Source: an uncultured Allomuricauda sp.
GTDB taxonomy: Bacteria; Bacteroidota; Bacteroidia; Flavobacteriales; Flavobacteriaceae
Direction of reading: 5' to 3'
DNA length: 64,000 bases
NCBI RefSeq assembly: GCF_947499695.1
Contig: NZ_CANMPQ010000004.1
Coordinates: 62,001-126,000, forward strand
In this document: positions 1 through 8,508 of the stretch, piece after piece
How positions within the stretch are numbered: the first letter of the stretch is position 1
Layout of the letters: the number at the start of each line of letters is the position of its first letter
Made by a program: the position numbers and the translations under genes
The notes under the pieces: generated by a model
Told to the model about the DNA's origin: nothing
What the model saw: only the letters and a program-made list of their open reading frames with translations
The model's database searches: none

Positions 1-979
1 GTTTGTATTTTGATTTATTAAAAATTTCTTCGGCGGGTAAGGCCAACATTTGATGTAATGTAACATTGTTATTATCCATAAAGGCCCTTACAATTTGCCA
101 CCCCATATATCTCCCAGTCCTTCCAGGGGATTCGGAATCAAGCTCAAGTCTAAATTTTGAAAATGGTGCCGGGTCCAAAAAACGTCTATCCAGTTCAGAT
201 TTCGTACTATACAGTAATTCTCCTTCAACGAAATAGCGCCAAATCTGTTCTTCGTTTTCATTTATCCATATAATCTCTTCATCAGAATATCCGATTTTTT
301 GAGCATCGCTAGCTTCCGGAAGCAATTTGTCTTTTAAATACAATTCCTTGCCATAATGGACCATTCTCGACAAGAATGTCCGGTTACGGGGGTATTGCAA
401 AACCTTTTTTGAAAAGGCACTTGCCACATCAGAACTCAGGTATTTTTTATCCAATCCAGCGGCAATGTACCGTTGAATCCCTCTATAAAAACGATGCTCC
501 GAACCCAAATAATTATCCAATCCCACCAGTAAAAGTGAATCCGTCAATATTATTCTATCATTATAACGTACATCTGAGGTAATCGTCACCACCTGGGGAA
601 CACTATACTTTGGGAAATAATAGGTTATATGCTTAAAGAGCGATTCCAATTCTTTAGTCTGTTCTTCAAAATCACCAAAAGTCCTATCCACTTCTTGCGA
701 CAGTTCAATCTGAATGGTATCTGTAAGCTTGGCAATCCATACGCTATCAGGAAATTGAGTAGGAAATAAATATGGATATTCGACCTTTAAATCCTGTATT
801 CCGTCAATAGTTGCATTTGCAAATGCCCTATCAAAACGAGAAATGCGAAGGTCAATAGGAAGTTTTTCAATCGATTGCTCAGTATTATCAACCTCTTTAC
901 AAGCCAAATACAAAGCAGAAACAACAAAAAGTAAAAGGATATGAGGGTAAAAACCCAAGTATTTTGGCAACCTCTTCAT
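1..979 (-). CDS. gldB: Gliding motility lipoprotein GldB (3' end cut by window edge)
   Basis: The minus-strand frame from the ATG at 979 stays open to base 1, giving about 326 residues that run off the left edge, so the C terminus is missing by probably only a few residues. The N terminus is a lipoprotein signal with lipobox LYLAC (Cys about residue 25). The interior matches what I remember of GldB, a cell-envelope lipoprotein needed for flavobacterial gliding; the motifs LLVGLDNYLG and MVHYGKELY are typical. GldB has no known catalytic role. A perfect -7 element lies just upstream, and nadE is divergent 66 bp away. The gldC gene that often accompanies gldB is not in this window; it could lie beyond the left edge. 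Confidence 0.85.
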   Translation of the reverse strand, partial: MKRLPKYLGFYPHILLLFVVSALYLACKEVDNTEQSIEKLPIDLRISRFDRAFANATIDGIQDLKVEYPYLFPTQFPDSVWIAKLTDTIQIELSQEVDRTFGDFEEQTKELESLFKHITYYFPKYSVPQVVTITSDVRYNDRIILTDSLLLVGLDNYLGSEHRFYRGIQRYIAAGLDKKYLSSDVASAFSKKVLQYPRNRTFLSRMVHYGKELYLKDKLLPEASDAQKIGYSDEEIIWINENEEQIWRYFVEGELLYSTKSELDRRFLDPAPFSKFRLELDSESPGRTGRYMGWQIVRAFMDNNNVTLHQMLALPAEEIFNKSKYK

Positions 980-1012
980 TTTTAACACAACAGCGTTTAA
1001 ATTTACAGGCCA

Positions 1013-1020
1013 CAAAGGTA
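1013..1020 (-). promoter_or_regulatory. Candidate -7 promoter element for gldB
   Basis: On the minus strand this octamer reads TACCTTTG, an exact match to the Bacteroidota -7 consensus TAnnTTTG, and sits 34 bp before the gldB ATG. No clear TTG is seen at the -33 position, so only half of the promoter is supported. Confidence 0.45.
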
Positions 1021-1045
1021 ATTTATTGAATCTAAAAAGAAAGGT

Positions 1046-1834
1046 ATGCAAACCGAAAAGGTAATTGAGCACATTGTTACATGGTTAAAGGATTATGCCA
1101 CCAAGGCAAATTGTAAGGGATTTGTCATCGGGGTTTCCGGCGGAATTGATTCTGCGGTAACTTCCACCCTCTGCGCAAAAACAGGCCTTGACCTTTTATG
1201 TTTGGAAATGCCTATTCATCAAGGGGAAAACCAAGTGACCCGAGCTGACAGGCATATTGACTGGCTCATTGAAAATTTCAATAACACTTCACGTCAAAAA
1301 GTAAATCTCACACCAGTGTTCGATAGTCTTGTTGAATCCTTTCCCAAGGTTGATAACGAAGAGGACCGTTTTATGTCATTGGCCAACACTAGAGCTAGGT
1401 TGCGTATGACCACATTGTATTATTTTGCCGCTTTAAATGGTTATCTGGTGGCTGGAACTGGCAATAAGGTAGAAGATTTTGGCATTGGATTTTATACTAA
1501 GTATGGTGATGGCGGGGTGGATTTAAGCCCTATTGCCGACTTATTAAAGACAGAGGTCTATGCACTAGGAAAGACTTTAGGAGTTAACCAAGATATCATG
1601 GATGCCGCTCCAACAGACGGACTTTGGGGAGATAGTAGAACAGACGAAGATCAAATTGGAGCGTCTTACCCAGAATTGGAATGGGCCATGTCAATGGACA
1701 ATAAAGGAAAGACACTTGAAGAATTTTCTGATAGAAAAAAGGAAGTATTCTCTATTTATAAAAAGTTTAATACTGCTAATAAGCATAAGATGATTCCTAT
1801 TCCTATTTGTGAAATCCCTGAGCACCTAAAATGA
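1046..1834 (+). CDS. nadE: NAD(+) synthase
   Basis: A 262-residue cytoplasmic enzyme that amidates deamido-NAD to NAD in an ATP-dependent reaction, the last step of NAD synthesis. The PP-loop SGGIDSA is at residues 31-37, and the second half carries the family motifs GTGNKVED and YGDGGVDLSPIADLLKTEVY (ATP and deamido-NAD contacts). There is no N-terminal nitrilase domain, so it is the short form that uses ammonia directly or takes it from a separate glutaminase. The length is normal for the short form. It is divergent from gldB and is followed by a hairpin terminator at 1869-1893. Confidence 0.93.
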   Translation: MQTEKVIEHIVTWLKDYATKANCKGFVIGVSGGIDSAVTSTLCAKTGLDLLCLEMPIHQGENQVTRADRHIDWLIENFNNTSRQKVNLTPVFDSLVESFPKVDNEEDRFMSLANTRARLRMTTLYYFAALNGYLVAGTGNKVEDFGIGFYTKYGDGGVDLSPIADLLKTEVYALGKTLGVNQDIMDAAPTDGLWGDSRTDEDQIGASYPELEWAMSMDNKGKTLEEFSDRKKEVFSIYKKFNTANKHKMIPIPICEIPEHLK

Positions 1835-1868
1835 CCTTTCAACCTAAAAATCCCAGCTTAAGACGAAA

Positions 1869-1893
1869 AAAACCATAGAAATTCTGTGGTTTT
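1869..1893 (+). terminator. Hairpin terminator after nadE
   Basis: A 10-bp stem (1869-1878 with 1884-1893, one G-U pair) encloses a 5-nt loop 35 bp past the nadE stop. The 3' arm ends in TTTT. The U tract is short, so termination strength is uncertain. Confidence 0.55.
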
Positions 1894-1979
1894 AAGAAAA
1901 AAAGCAGAGTTTTACGCATTCAAATCGTTATCTTGCTCGACACGCCGTGTAAGTAATTTAAGAATAAAACTCAAACCAA

Positions 1980-2609
1980 ATGATTAAAGTTTTAATAGCT
2001 GACAACCATCCCATAGTTCGTCTTGGCATTAAACATGTGCTAGATTCCAGTTCAGATATTGAAGTAATCGCTGATGTTTCCACTACTTCTGAACTGTTCG
2101 AACTTTTGGAAAAAGTTACTCCAGATGTTGTAATGCTTGAAATGGATATTCCTGAAATCAATGGGGTTGCTACCTTAAGAAAAATGAAGCAGGAGTTTCC
2201 TAACGTAAAAACACTTATGTATAGTGGCCAATCTGAAGATGTTTACGCTCTAAGTACCATTCGTGCAGGTGCCTTCGGTTATCTTTCAAAATCCGCAGAT
2301 TTGGATTACATTATCACAGCAGTTCGAAAAGTTAGTCAAGGGAATATGTTTATTACCAATGAACTGGCTCAACGTCTAGCTTTCGACGAAGGAACTCAAA
2401 AACCAAGAAGATTCTTCAGAAAATTATCTTCCCGTGAGGTAGAAGTCCTAAAACTTTTGGCCAGCGGAAAACGTAATAAAGAAGTTGCTGAAGGGTTGAA
2501 CCTAAACGAAAAAACCGTTAGCACCTACAAGGCTCGTTTAATGAAAAAATTAAATGTGGACAACTTGGTGGACCTTTTGCAGCAAGCGAAAGCATTGGAG
2601 CTGTATTAA
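1980..2609 (+). CDS. NarL/FixJ-type response regulator with Glu at the phospho-site
   Basis: A 209-residue two-domain regulator with a receiver domain (residues 1-120) and a LuxR-type helix-turn-helix (about 145-205; core SSREVEVLKLLASGKRNKEVA). The receiver keeps the acidic pocket (D8, N9), the switch Ser82 and Lys104. At the phospho-acceptor position, where family members have Asp, it has Glu54 (VMLEMDIPE). Asp56 is two residues further and aligns with a position that is usually Asn or Asp, so it is not an obvious substitute. The protein may therefore be locked in an active-like state or controlled without phosphorylation. No histidine kinase is adjacent. It converges on dnaG across a shared terminator. 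Confidence 0.88.
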   Translation: MIKVLIADNHPIVRLGIKHVLDSSSDIEVIADVSTTSELFELLEKVTPDVVMLEMDIPEINGVATLRKMKQEFPNVKTLMYSGQSEDVYALSTIRAGAFGYLSKSADLDYIITAVRKVSQGNMFITNELAQRLAFDEGTQKPRRFFRKLSSREVEVLKLLASGKRNKEVAEGLNLNEKTVSTYKARLMKKLNVDNLVDLLQQAKALELY

Positions 2610-2636
2610 GCACACGAAATAACCAATTAAATTGAT

Positions 2637-2664
2637 AAAAATCTCAGGATAGCCTGGGATTTTT
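2637..2664. terminator. Bidirectional terminator between the response regulator and dnaG
   Basis: A 12-bp stem (2637-2648 with 2653-2664, one G-U pair) with a 4-nt loop. It carries an A run on one side and a T run on the other, so it can stop transcripts from both converging genes; dnaG ends 5 bp away. Confidence 0.8.
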
Positions 2665-2668
2665 GTTT

Positions 2669-4642
2669 TCAGGAAAGTACCCGATTCAATTTGGCGTTCA
2701 ACAATTTATTGAGTTGCAAATAGTTGACAATTTCCTCTAATACTTCCGAATTATCACCATTGTTATCCTCAGTGCTTTTCTGAAGTTTTAGGATTCTATT
2801 TTTTATCAAATTACAGCGTAGGGTGAGTATGGTCTCACCAACCAGTTGTGCCACACCATGCTGCTTCCCTTTAGGATAAATGTCTTTTCTGGTCCAATCA
2901 TCCAAGGTGTATTTTTCTTCCTCCATTAAAATGGAAGATACCTCACGAACCATCTCCTGATCCAAGTTGGACAGAAACGAGTTCACAGCGAAATCTTCAC
3001 TTTCATTTAAGTCTTCTATAAGTTTATAATAGATGGCCCTAAACTGCTCATTTGTAAGCTCAATCTCATCCTCTTGAAGATCGAGGTATACCTTTTCATA
3101 CACTTTAGCTTCCACTACTTCAGGCTCTAACACCAAATCGCCTTCTTCGTTTTCTTTTAATACCAAGTCCTCAAATTCCTGTTTTTGATTGCCATACAAA
3201 AGAAGCATTTCTATTATTTTCCGTTCCAATTCATATTGAACATCAACCTTTTCTACCGTTTGTTCAGTTTTAACAACTTCAAAAGCCTTTCGTTCTTGTT
3301 TTAGCTTCTTAGCGGCATCAGCAAACCCTTTTTTATCTATTTGGGCAAGGGTATTGTAGAGCACTTCTTCGGAAATCTGCATCATTTTGGCACACTCCTG
3401 AATGTAAATTTCCTTTTTGATGCGATCCGGAATCTTGCTGATACTGTTCACGATATCTCTAACCGTATCCGCTCTCTTTATGGGGTCGTTGGCCGCCTCT
3501 TTTGCTAAAAGTGAAGTTTTAAACTGGATAAAATCCTTGGAATTCTCTTCCAGATAGAGCACCAAATCTTCATAGGTATTGTTTTTAGCAAAGCTATCGG
3601 GGTCCTCCCCTTCTGGAAAAGTACATACCTTGACATTCATGCCCTGCTCCAAAATCAGGTCTATTCCGCGCAATGAAGCTCTTAACCCCGCAGCATCGCC
3701 ATCAAAAAGAACCGTAATATTTTTTGTAAGCCTATTGACCAAGCGAATTTGCTCTGGAGTCAAAGCTGTTCCACTGGAAGCCACCACATTTTGAACTCCC
3801 TTTTGATAGAACTGAATTACATCCGTATAGCCCTCTACCAAATAGCAATTATCTTCTTTGGCAATAGCCTGCTTTGCAAAATAAATACCATAAAGAACCT
3901 TACTCTTATGATATATTTCACTTTCCGGTGAATTTAAGTATTTGGCGGCCTTTTTATCGTTGGTCAAGATTCGTCCTCCGAAACCAAGCACTCTTCCACT
4001 CATGGAGTGAATTGGAAATAGTACTCGCCCCTTGAACCTGTCAAACCTTCTAGTTTCACCACCAGCTTGTTCTTTAACAATGGTCAGTCCCGTTTTTTCC
4101 AAAAACTCCAGTTGATAGCCATTATCCAAAGCAGACTTGGTGAAGGCTTCCCATTCGTCCAGGGCATAGCCCAATCCGAATTTTGCTATAGTCTCATCGG
4201 TAAAGCCACGCTCTTTAAAATAGGTAAGTCCAATGGCCTTCCCTGGCTCAGAATCCCAAAGGGTTTCGGCAAAATTTTTCTGAGCGTATTCCGAAACCAA
4301 GTACATGCTTTCCCGTTCATCAGCTTGTTCTTTTTGTTCATTGGTCTGTTCGGTCTCCTCAATTTCAATATTGTATTTTTTGGCAAGGTACTTTATGGCC
4401 TCTGGGTAGGTAAAATGCTCATGTTCCATTAAAAAAGCCACCACATTTCCTCCTTTGCCACTACTGAAGTCCTTCCAAATCTGTTTTACAGGAGAAACCA
4501 TAAAGCTTGGGGTGCGTTCGTCGCTGAAAGGACTCAAACCCTTAAAGTTAGACCCTGCTTTTTTCAACTGTACAAAATCCCCAATCACCTCCTCTAAACG
4601 GGCGGTTTCATAAACTTGGTCTATGGTGGTTTTTGAAATCAA
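2669..4642 (-). CDS. dnaG: DNA primase DnaG, zinc ligands replaced
   Basis: A 657-residue replicative primase that makes RNA primers for lagging-strand synthesis. The N-terminal domain keeps the zinc-ribbon-like sequence but not the ligands: residues 37-40 read SPFS where CPFH is expected, and residues 58-61 read DFSS where CFGC is expected. All four metal ligands are therefore gone. The catalytic core is intact, with the Toprim motifs VEGYTDV and VLFDGDAAGLRAS. The C-terminal part is longer than in Escherichia coli (581 residues in total there). Translation appears to start at a TTG codon: no ATG precedes it in frame and the resulting N terminus (MISKTTID) fits the family. It is a stand-alone gene, divergent from the BASS transporter. 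Confidence 0.95.
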   Translation of the reverse strand: MISKTTIDQVYETARLEEVIGDFVQLKKAGSNFKGLSPFSDERTPSFMVSPVKQIWKDFSSGKGGNVVAFLMEHEHFTYPEAIKYLAKKYNIEIEETEQTNEQKEQADERESMYLVSEYAQKNFAETLWDSEPGKAIGLTYFKERGFTDETIAKFGLGYALDEWEAFTKSALDNGYQLEFLEKTGLTIVKEQAGGETRRFDRFKGRVLFPIHSMSGRVLGFGGRILTNDKKAAKYLNSPESEIYHKSKVLYGIYFAKQAIAKEDNCYLVEGYTDVIQFYQKGVQNVVASSGTALTPEQIRLVNRLTKNITVLFDGDAAGLRASLRGIDLILEQGMNVKVCTFPEGEDPDSFAKNNTYEDLVLYLEENSKDFIQFKTSLLAKEAANDPIKRADTVRDIVNSISKIPDRIKKEIYIQECAKMMQISEEVLYNTLAQIDKKGFADAAKKLKQERKAFEVVKTEQTVEKVDVQYELERKIIEMLLLYGNQKQEFEDLVLKENEEGDLVLEPEVVEAKVYEKVYLDLQEDEIELTNEQFRAIYYKLIEDLNESEDFAVNSFLSNLDQEMVREVSSILMEEEKYTLDDWTRKDIYPKGKQHGVAQLVGETILTLRCNLIKNRILKLQKSTEDNNGDNSEVLEEIVNYLQLNKLLNAKLNRVLS

Positions 4643-4860
4643 ATCTGAAATCTAAAATAGTCTTTAAAGGTAACTAAAAAACGAAATTTTCCTAGAATGA
4701 GTTTGTAATCAAATCGTAATTGTTTTAAGTCAAAAGCGGCTTATTATTTTAAAATGGAATTCTCTCTCCCGCAGTAACAATTGAGCACATTTTAATCGTC
4801 TTCAAATAAATTGTACTTTAACTCGGCAACTGTACATCAAATAATCAAAAATAACCAACC

Positions 4861-5745
4861 ATGCTCACCACCATATTGACAAAAGTAGCCCTTCCCTTAT
4901 CCCTAGCCATAATTATGCTTGGAATGGGAATGACCTTAGTTCCCGCTGATTTTGGAAGAATCATCAAATATCCTAAAGGGGTTTTGTTAGGCCTTACCAA
5001 TCAACTGGTTTTTTTGCCCATTATTGGTTTTTTTCTCGCTTGGGCTTTTAATTTAGACCCTACTATGGCCGTTGGCATCATGGTTTTGGCGGCATGCCCA
5101 GGTGGCCCCACTAGCAACCTCATTACCCAGGTGAGTAAAGGAAATATTGCACTCTCTGTTACCTTAACTGCCATCGCTAGTTTTGTGAGCATTCTCACCA
5201 TCCCCTTTGTTATTTCGTACGCGCTCAATTACTTTGGCAGTGGTAGTGATATTATGATTAAACTGCCAGTTTTGGATACAATTCTACAAATAATGGTAAT
5301 AACCGTCATACCAATTTCCATAGGAATGGTTATCCGCAGATTAAAACCTGATTTTGCAAATAAAATGGAAAGGCCCATGCGCATAGCTTCGACCGTAATA
5401 TTTATTCTCGTATTCATTGCAGTGATTGCAGCCAATTTCAAACTGTTAGGTGAGGCTATGAAAAAGGTTGGCCCGGTAACATTAATCCTCAACGTAGTGA
5501 CCATGGGATTGGGATATTTGACTGCTAAACTATTTCGACTGAATTTAAAAGATGCCATTTCCATCACAGTGGAAAGTGGAATACAAAATGGCACTCTTGC
5601 CTTTGTAATTGCCACCACGATTCTAAATAATATAGAAATGGGAATCCCCACAGGCGCTTATTCTATTTGGATGTTTGTTACGGGTGGAATTTTAATGTGG
5701 ACCCTTGGTAGACGAAAGAATTTGGAACCCAACACAAACCCCTAA
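4861..5745 (+). CDS. BASS-family sodium symporter
   Basis: A 294-residue inner-membrane protein with about nine to ten hydrophobic segments, of the bile acid:sodium symporter (BASS) family. Typical motifs are CPGGPTSN in the first half and ESGIQNGTLAF in the second; both belong to the crossed helices that bind sodium and substrate. Bacterial members carry bile acids, pantoate, pyruvate or other organic anions, and the sequence alone does not tell which. It stands alone, with about 218 bp to dnaG and no recognised partner gene. Confidence 0.85.
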   Translation: MLTTILTKVALPLSLAIIMLGMGMTLVPADFGRIIKYPKGVLLGLTNQLVFLPIIGFFLAWAFNLDPTMAVGIMVLAACPGGPTSNLITQVSKGNIALSVTLTAIASFVSILTIPFVISYALNYFGSGSDIMIKLPVLDTILQIMVITVIPISIGMVIRRLKPDFANKMERPMRIASTVIFILVFIAVIAANFKLLGEAMKKVGPVTLILNVVTMGLGYLTAKLFRLNLKDAISITVESGIQNGTLAFVIATTILNNIEMGIPTGAYSIWMFVTGGILMWTLGRRKNLEPNTNP

Positions 5746-5887
5746 CTAATCCACTGAATAGTTTTTTTTGTTTTAGAAGCAAAACAAATGTGTATTGAAA
5801 CTTTGCATGGTTTTTTACAGTTATCATTTTTTCTTTGGAATAAAACTTGATATTAAAACCAATGACAAAACATTTAAAGTTTATACC

Positions 5888-6226
5888 ATGAAAGTATTAT
5901 TTGCTTCAATCCCCATGTTATTGTTTGTTATGAATGTTTCAAATGCTCAATTAGTTTATTCTGTTGACCAAGAATATAAAGCCGATGTTACTGTTTTTGT
6001 GGTTGATCAAGAATACAAGGCAGATCTTTTGGTATTCAAAGTAGATGCTGAATATAAAGCCAAAGGAAATGAGGGGAAATGGTTCTTTACAAATGCAGAA
6101 TATAAGTCAGAAAAGAAAATTTACTTTGTAGATTCCGATTATAAGTCAGATTTGAAAATCTATTTTGTGGATGCCAACTATAAGTCACGATGGAAAGACA
6201 AATCCAAGCAACATTTAATGTATTAG
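5888..6226 (+). CDS. Small secreted repeat protein, DUF6150 (septoil-knot) type
   Basis: A 112-residue protein. The start at 5888 is chosen because it begins a clean signal peptide (MKVLFASIPMLLFVMNVSNA); the longer open frame from 5795 would bury it. The mature part consists of about six or seven short repeats of the form vdxEYKADlxVF, with one glycine-rich insertion (GNEGKWFF). The pattern and length match my memory of DUF6150, small Bacteroidota proteins reported to fold into a deep 7(1) knot. The function of the family is not known to me. Residues E-Y-K recur with striking regularity. Alternative: an unrelated beta-strand repeat protein. Confidence 0.7.
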   Translation: MKVLFASIPMLLFVMNVSNAQLVYSVDQEYKADVTVFVVDQEYKADLLVFKVDAEYKAKGNEGKWFFTNAEYKSEKKIYFVDSDYKSDLKIYFVDANYKSRWKDKSKQHLMY

Positions 6227-6287
6227 GTTGATTTTGCAAACCTGTTTCTCCAGAAAATTTGTAAAAGAACCCTAGATTTGTGATACT

Positions 6288-6524
6288 ATGATTCTTTTCT
6301 TTGGCACAAAACTTGGCAAAAAAGAAACCAAAACATTGCATAATGTTTCTTGCCCTCATTGCGCACAAACCGGCACGTTGAATGCTGTTTCGCAGCCCAG
6401 CTATGCGCATTTGTTCTGGATTCCCATTATTAAGCTGAAAACTTCACAATTTGCAGAATGTTCACATTGTAAACGAGGTTTTTACAAAGAGGAATTCACT
6501 TCAGAAATGGAAAGGGCTTTATAA
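6288..6524 (+). CDS. Small zinc-ribbon protein
   Basis: A 78-residue protein with two CxxC pairs (CPHC and CSHC) about 33 residues apart, so it probably binds one zinc ion as a zinc ribbon. The segment between the knuckles (SYAHLFWIPIIKL) is hydrophobic, as in the small membrane-associated zinc-ribbon proteins of Bacteroidota. No catalytic motif is visible and the function is unknown. It lies 62 bp after the repeat protein and could be transcribed with it. Confidence 0.75.
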   Translation: MILFFGTKLGKKETKTLHNVSCPHCAQTGTLNAVSQPSYAHLFWIPIIKLKTSQFAECSHCKRGFYKEEFTSEMERAL

Positions 6525-6615
6525 AATACCTGTTGCTCAAATGCCAAATCGAACCAAACCGAGGTATCAAATGATTCCCGATAAGGTCCGAACTGACAGT
6601 ATTGAAGTTGATTGG

Positions 6616-7683
6616 TTACAAATCGAACCGAAGGCCCAAGGAAATATTTCTTTGCTCTACAGCAGCATCTTTAAAGATGGGGTTCAAGTCATATTTTGCA
6701 TACAACAACATCCCATCAAAGCCAGCATAAGCGCTGAGTCCATAAATTAAATCACTGGTGTTATAATCTCTTTTGAACTTATCTTTTACTTGTTCTCCAT
6801 CTCTAGAATATTTCAACTTTTGGCGAGTGCCTAGGTTGAATCCTCCATATCCACCTATTCCAAATCGCACTTGGTTTTGAATAGAGTATCGAATACTTTT
6901 TTCGGTTTTTCGGAAACGTGATGGACCAAATTCAAAATGCACAGGAAAAACCAAATTATCCATACGTAATTTTGATTTATCCAACTCAAATTCAAATTCT
7001 TCCAACGTGGTTTGGTCACCATCTTGAACAAAAATCCGATTGCCGTCAGGTTTTAATCCATTGAATTGAAAAGAGAACCCATAATGGAGCCTCAGCCAAT
7101 TGGTGTTTCGAAAAACACGTGTACGCCATTGTATGCCTAATTCTAAAAACCGGCTTCCCGCAACTTTGTATGGCGAATCATCCAAAGATTGCCCTTCTAT
7201 TATGGCATTGTTCAATCCTACAGCCAAAACAAAATCAGTATAGGTCCGCCTGTCAAATTTAATTTCCTTCCATCTTCGTTCTTTAAAAGAGAAAGCACGT
7301 TTCCCATCTATATGGATTCCGAATGTGATATGCTCATTGTCTATCGAATCCGTTTCTTTCAGTGTCAATACGTTTTCTCCATTTCTTTCAATCAACAGAA
7401 TCTGATTATCAATGATAGCAACTCTATTCTCAATATTTAGAGCTCTTTTTTTGGCTACTTCGGCCTTAAGCGTATTTGCTTCTTCCTCTGTCAAAGCACC
7501 ACGCTTCATGCGCTGGTTAATATCCTTTACCTCCAGTTTCAACGCTTCCTTTTCTTGCTGGACAATTCTCTCTTTTTGCGCTTTTAAATCCGCTACTTGT
7601 TGTTCATATTCTTCCTGCCCCATGAGGTTTTGGGCTAGTAATGACAATAGTAATACCGTAAGATACAGTGTGGTTTTTCTCAT
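6616..7683 (-). CDS. Outer-membrane beta-barrel protein of the sigma-factor operon
   Basis: A 355-residue secreted protein: signal peptide (residues 1-22, ending AQNLMGQ), a charged coiled-coil-like region (about 25-95), then a C-terminal half with alternating hydrophobic/polar strands rich in aromatic residues. It ends in FDL, a typical barrel C terminus. It is the last gene of a three-gene unit (ECF sigma, membrane partner, barrel), so it may be a target or a sensor output of that sigma factor; this is inferred from position only. A perfect hairpin separates it from the preceding gene. Confidence 0.7.
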   Translation of the reverse strand: MRKTTLYLTVLLLSLLAQNLMGQEEYEQQVADLKAQKERIVQQEKEALKLEVKDINQRMKRGALTEEEANTLKAEVAKKRALNIENRVAIIDNQILLIERNGENVLTLKETDSIDNEHITFGIHIDGKRAFSFKERRWKEIKFDRRTYTDFVLAVGLNNAIIEGQSLDDSPYKVAGSRFLELGIQWRTRVFRNTNWLRLHYGFSFQFNGLKPDGNRIFVQDGDQTTLEEFEFELDKSKLRMDNLVFPVHFEFGPSRFRKTEKSIRYSIQNQVRFGIGGYGGFNLGTRQKLKYSRDGEQVKDKFKRDYNTSDLIYGLSAYAGFDGMLLYAKYDLNPIFKDAAVEQRNISLGLRFDL

Positions 7684-7715
7684 GATGATTTCTTGATTTT
7701 ATCCCTTCTTGCCCA

Positions 7716-7737
7716 CCCCTTCCTATTCTGGAAGGGG
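7716..7737 (-). other. Intra-operon hairpin
   Basis: A perfect 8-bp GC-rich stem (7716-7723 with 7730-7737) with a 6-nt loop lies between the membrane-protein gene and the barrel gene. There is no U tract on the minus strand, so it looks more like an RNA-stability or processing element that uncouples the expression of the two genes than a full terminator. Confidence 0.6.
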
Positions 7738-7771
7738 AAAGCTCAAAGGTCCTTTGATTGATGAATAATTA

Positions 7772-8500
7772 TTAATTGTTCCGGTCCGCGACCGCAGTTC
7801 GTAGTTTAAAATAGCCGTCTTTAAGAGCGTCAAATATTTGATCTCTAAAAGATTCGTCGAGCTCGTCCTCTACTTCGGTGAGTAATGCCATGGCATCTAC
7901 CTTGTCCGATTTAAAAATCTTATCTGTAAGAACCTGTCGCTGGGCTGCCCTTAAAAGTGAATCAATTTCAGCATTGCTCACTTCATTGTTCATACTTTCC
8001 AATAATGCTACTTGAGCGGCCACTTCCTTTACTTTTTGCGCAATCAACCCATCGGGAGTATTAATAATCCCATCTTTCAAGGGTTGATTATTGCTCGTTT
8101 TGGCTATCGTTTCTTCCAATGCCACAGCTGATATATCCTGTTCCGAAGTTGAGTTTTCAATTACCTTCTTTTTTATTTCCGAGCTCACTATCGCTGTATT
8201 ATCTTCTTCGCTTTCCAATGGAATTAGCTTATCACTGTCTCGGTTCACTTGTTTTTCTTTTGAGCTCTCTACCTCTACTATCTGCGGTACGTTCGGGGTT
8301 GGGGGTTCTTTTTGAAAAAAGAAAATAGAAACCAAAATAATCCCAATAAAACTAGCAGCTACCGAATATATGAGCCAACCTTTACTTGACTTCGTTTTGG
8401 GAATTTCAATTTGACTGGAAATCTTATCCCAAGCGTGACTTGAAGGTGCAATTCTGCGCTCTTCCAAGGTATCTTTAATATGTTTTTCCAACTTTTCCAT
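7772..8500 (-). CDS. Single-pass membrane protein, probable partner of the ECF sigma factor
   Basis: A 242-residue protein with a cytoplasmic N terminus of about 45 residues (motif SHAWDKISSQI), one membrane helix (residues about 42-64, WLIYSVAASFIGIILVSIFFF) and an acidic, low-complexity periplasmic part. This layout and its place 8 bp downstream of an ECF sigma gene fit an anti-sigma-like regulator common in Flavobacteriia, although the zinc anti-sigma motif is absent. Assignment as an anti-sigma factor is inference from position and topology. Confidence 0.65.
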   Translation of the reverse strand: MEKLEKHIKDTLEERRIAPSSHAWDKISSQIEIPKTKSSKGWLIYSVAASFIGIILVSIFFFQKEPPTPNVPQIVEVESSKEKQVNRDSDKLIPLESEEDNTAIVSSEIKKKVIENSTSEQDISAVALEETIAKTSNNQPLKDGIINTPDGLIAQKVKEVAAQVALLESMNNEVSNAEIDSLLRAAQRQVLTDKIFKSDKVDAMALLTEVEDELDESFRDQIFDALKDGYFKLRTAVADRNN

Positions 8501-8508
8501 GATACTAT

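Noticed and set aside
5001..5651. Two long open frames antisense to the BASS transporter
   Set aside because: They are by-products of the hydrophobic coding sequence on the plus strand and show no family features.
6451..6750. 99-codon open frame after the zinc-ribbon gene
   Set aside because: It overlaps the end of that gene and the 3' end of the barrel gene in other frames and has no recognisable features.
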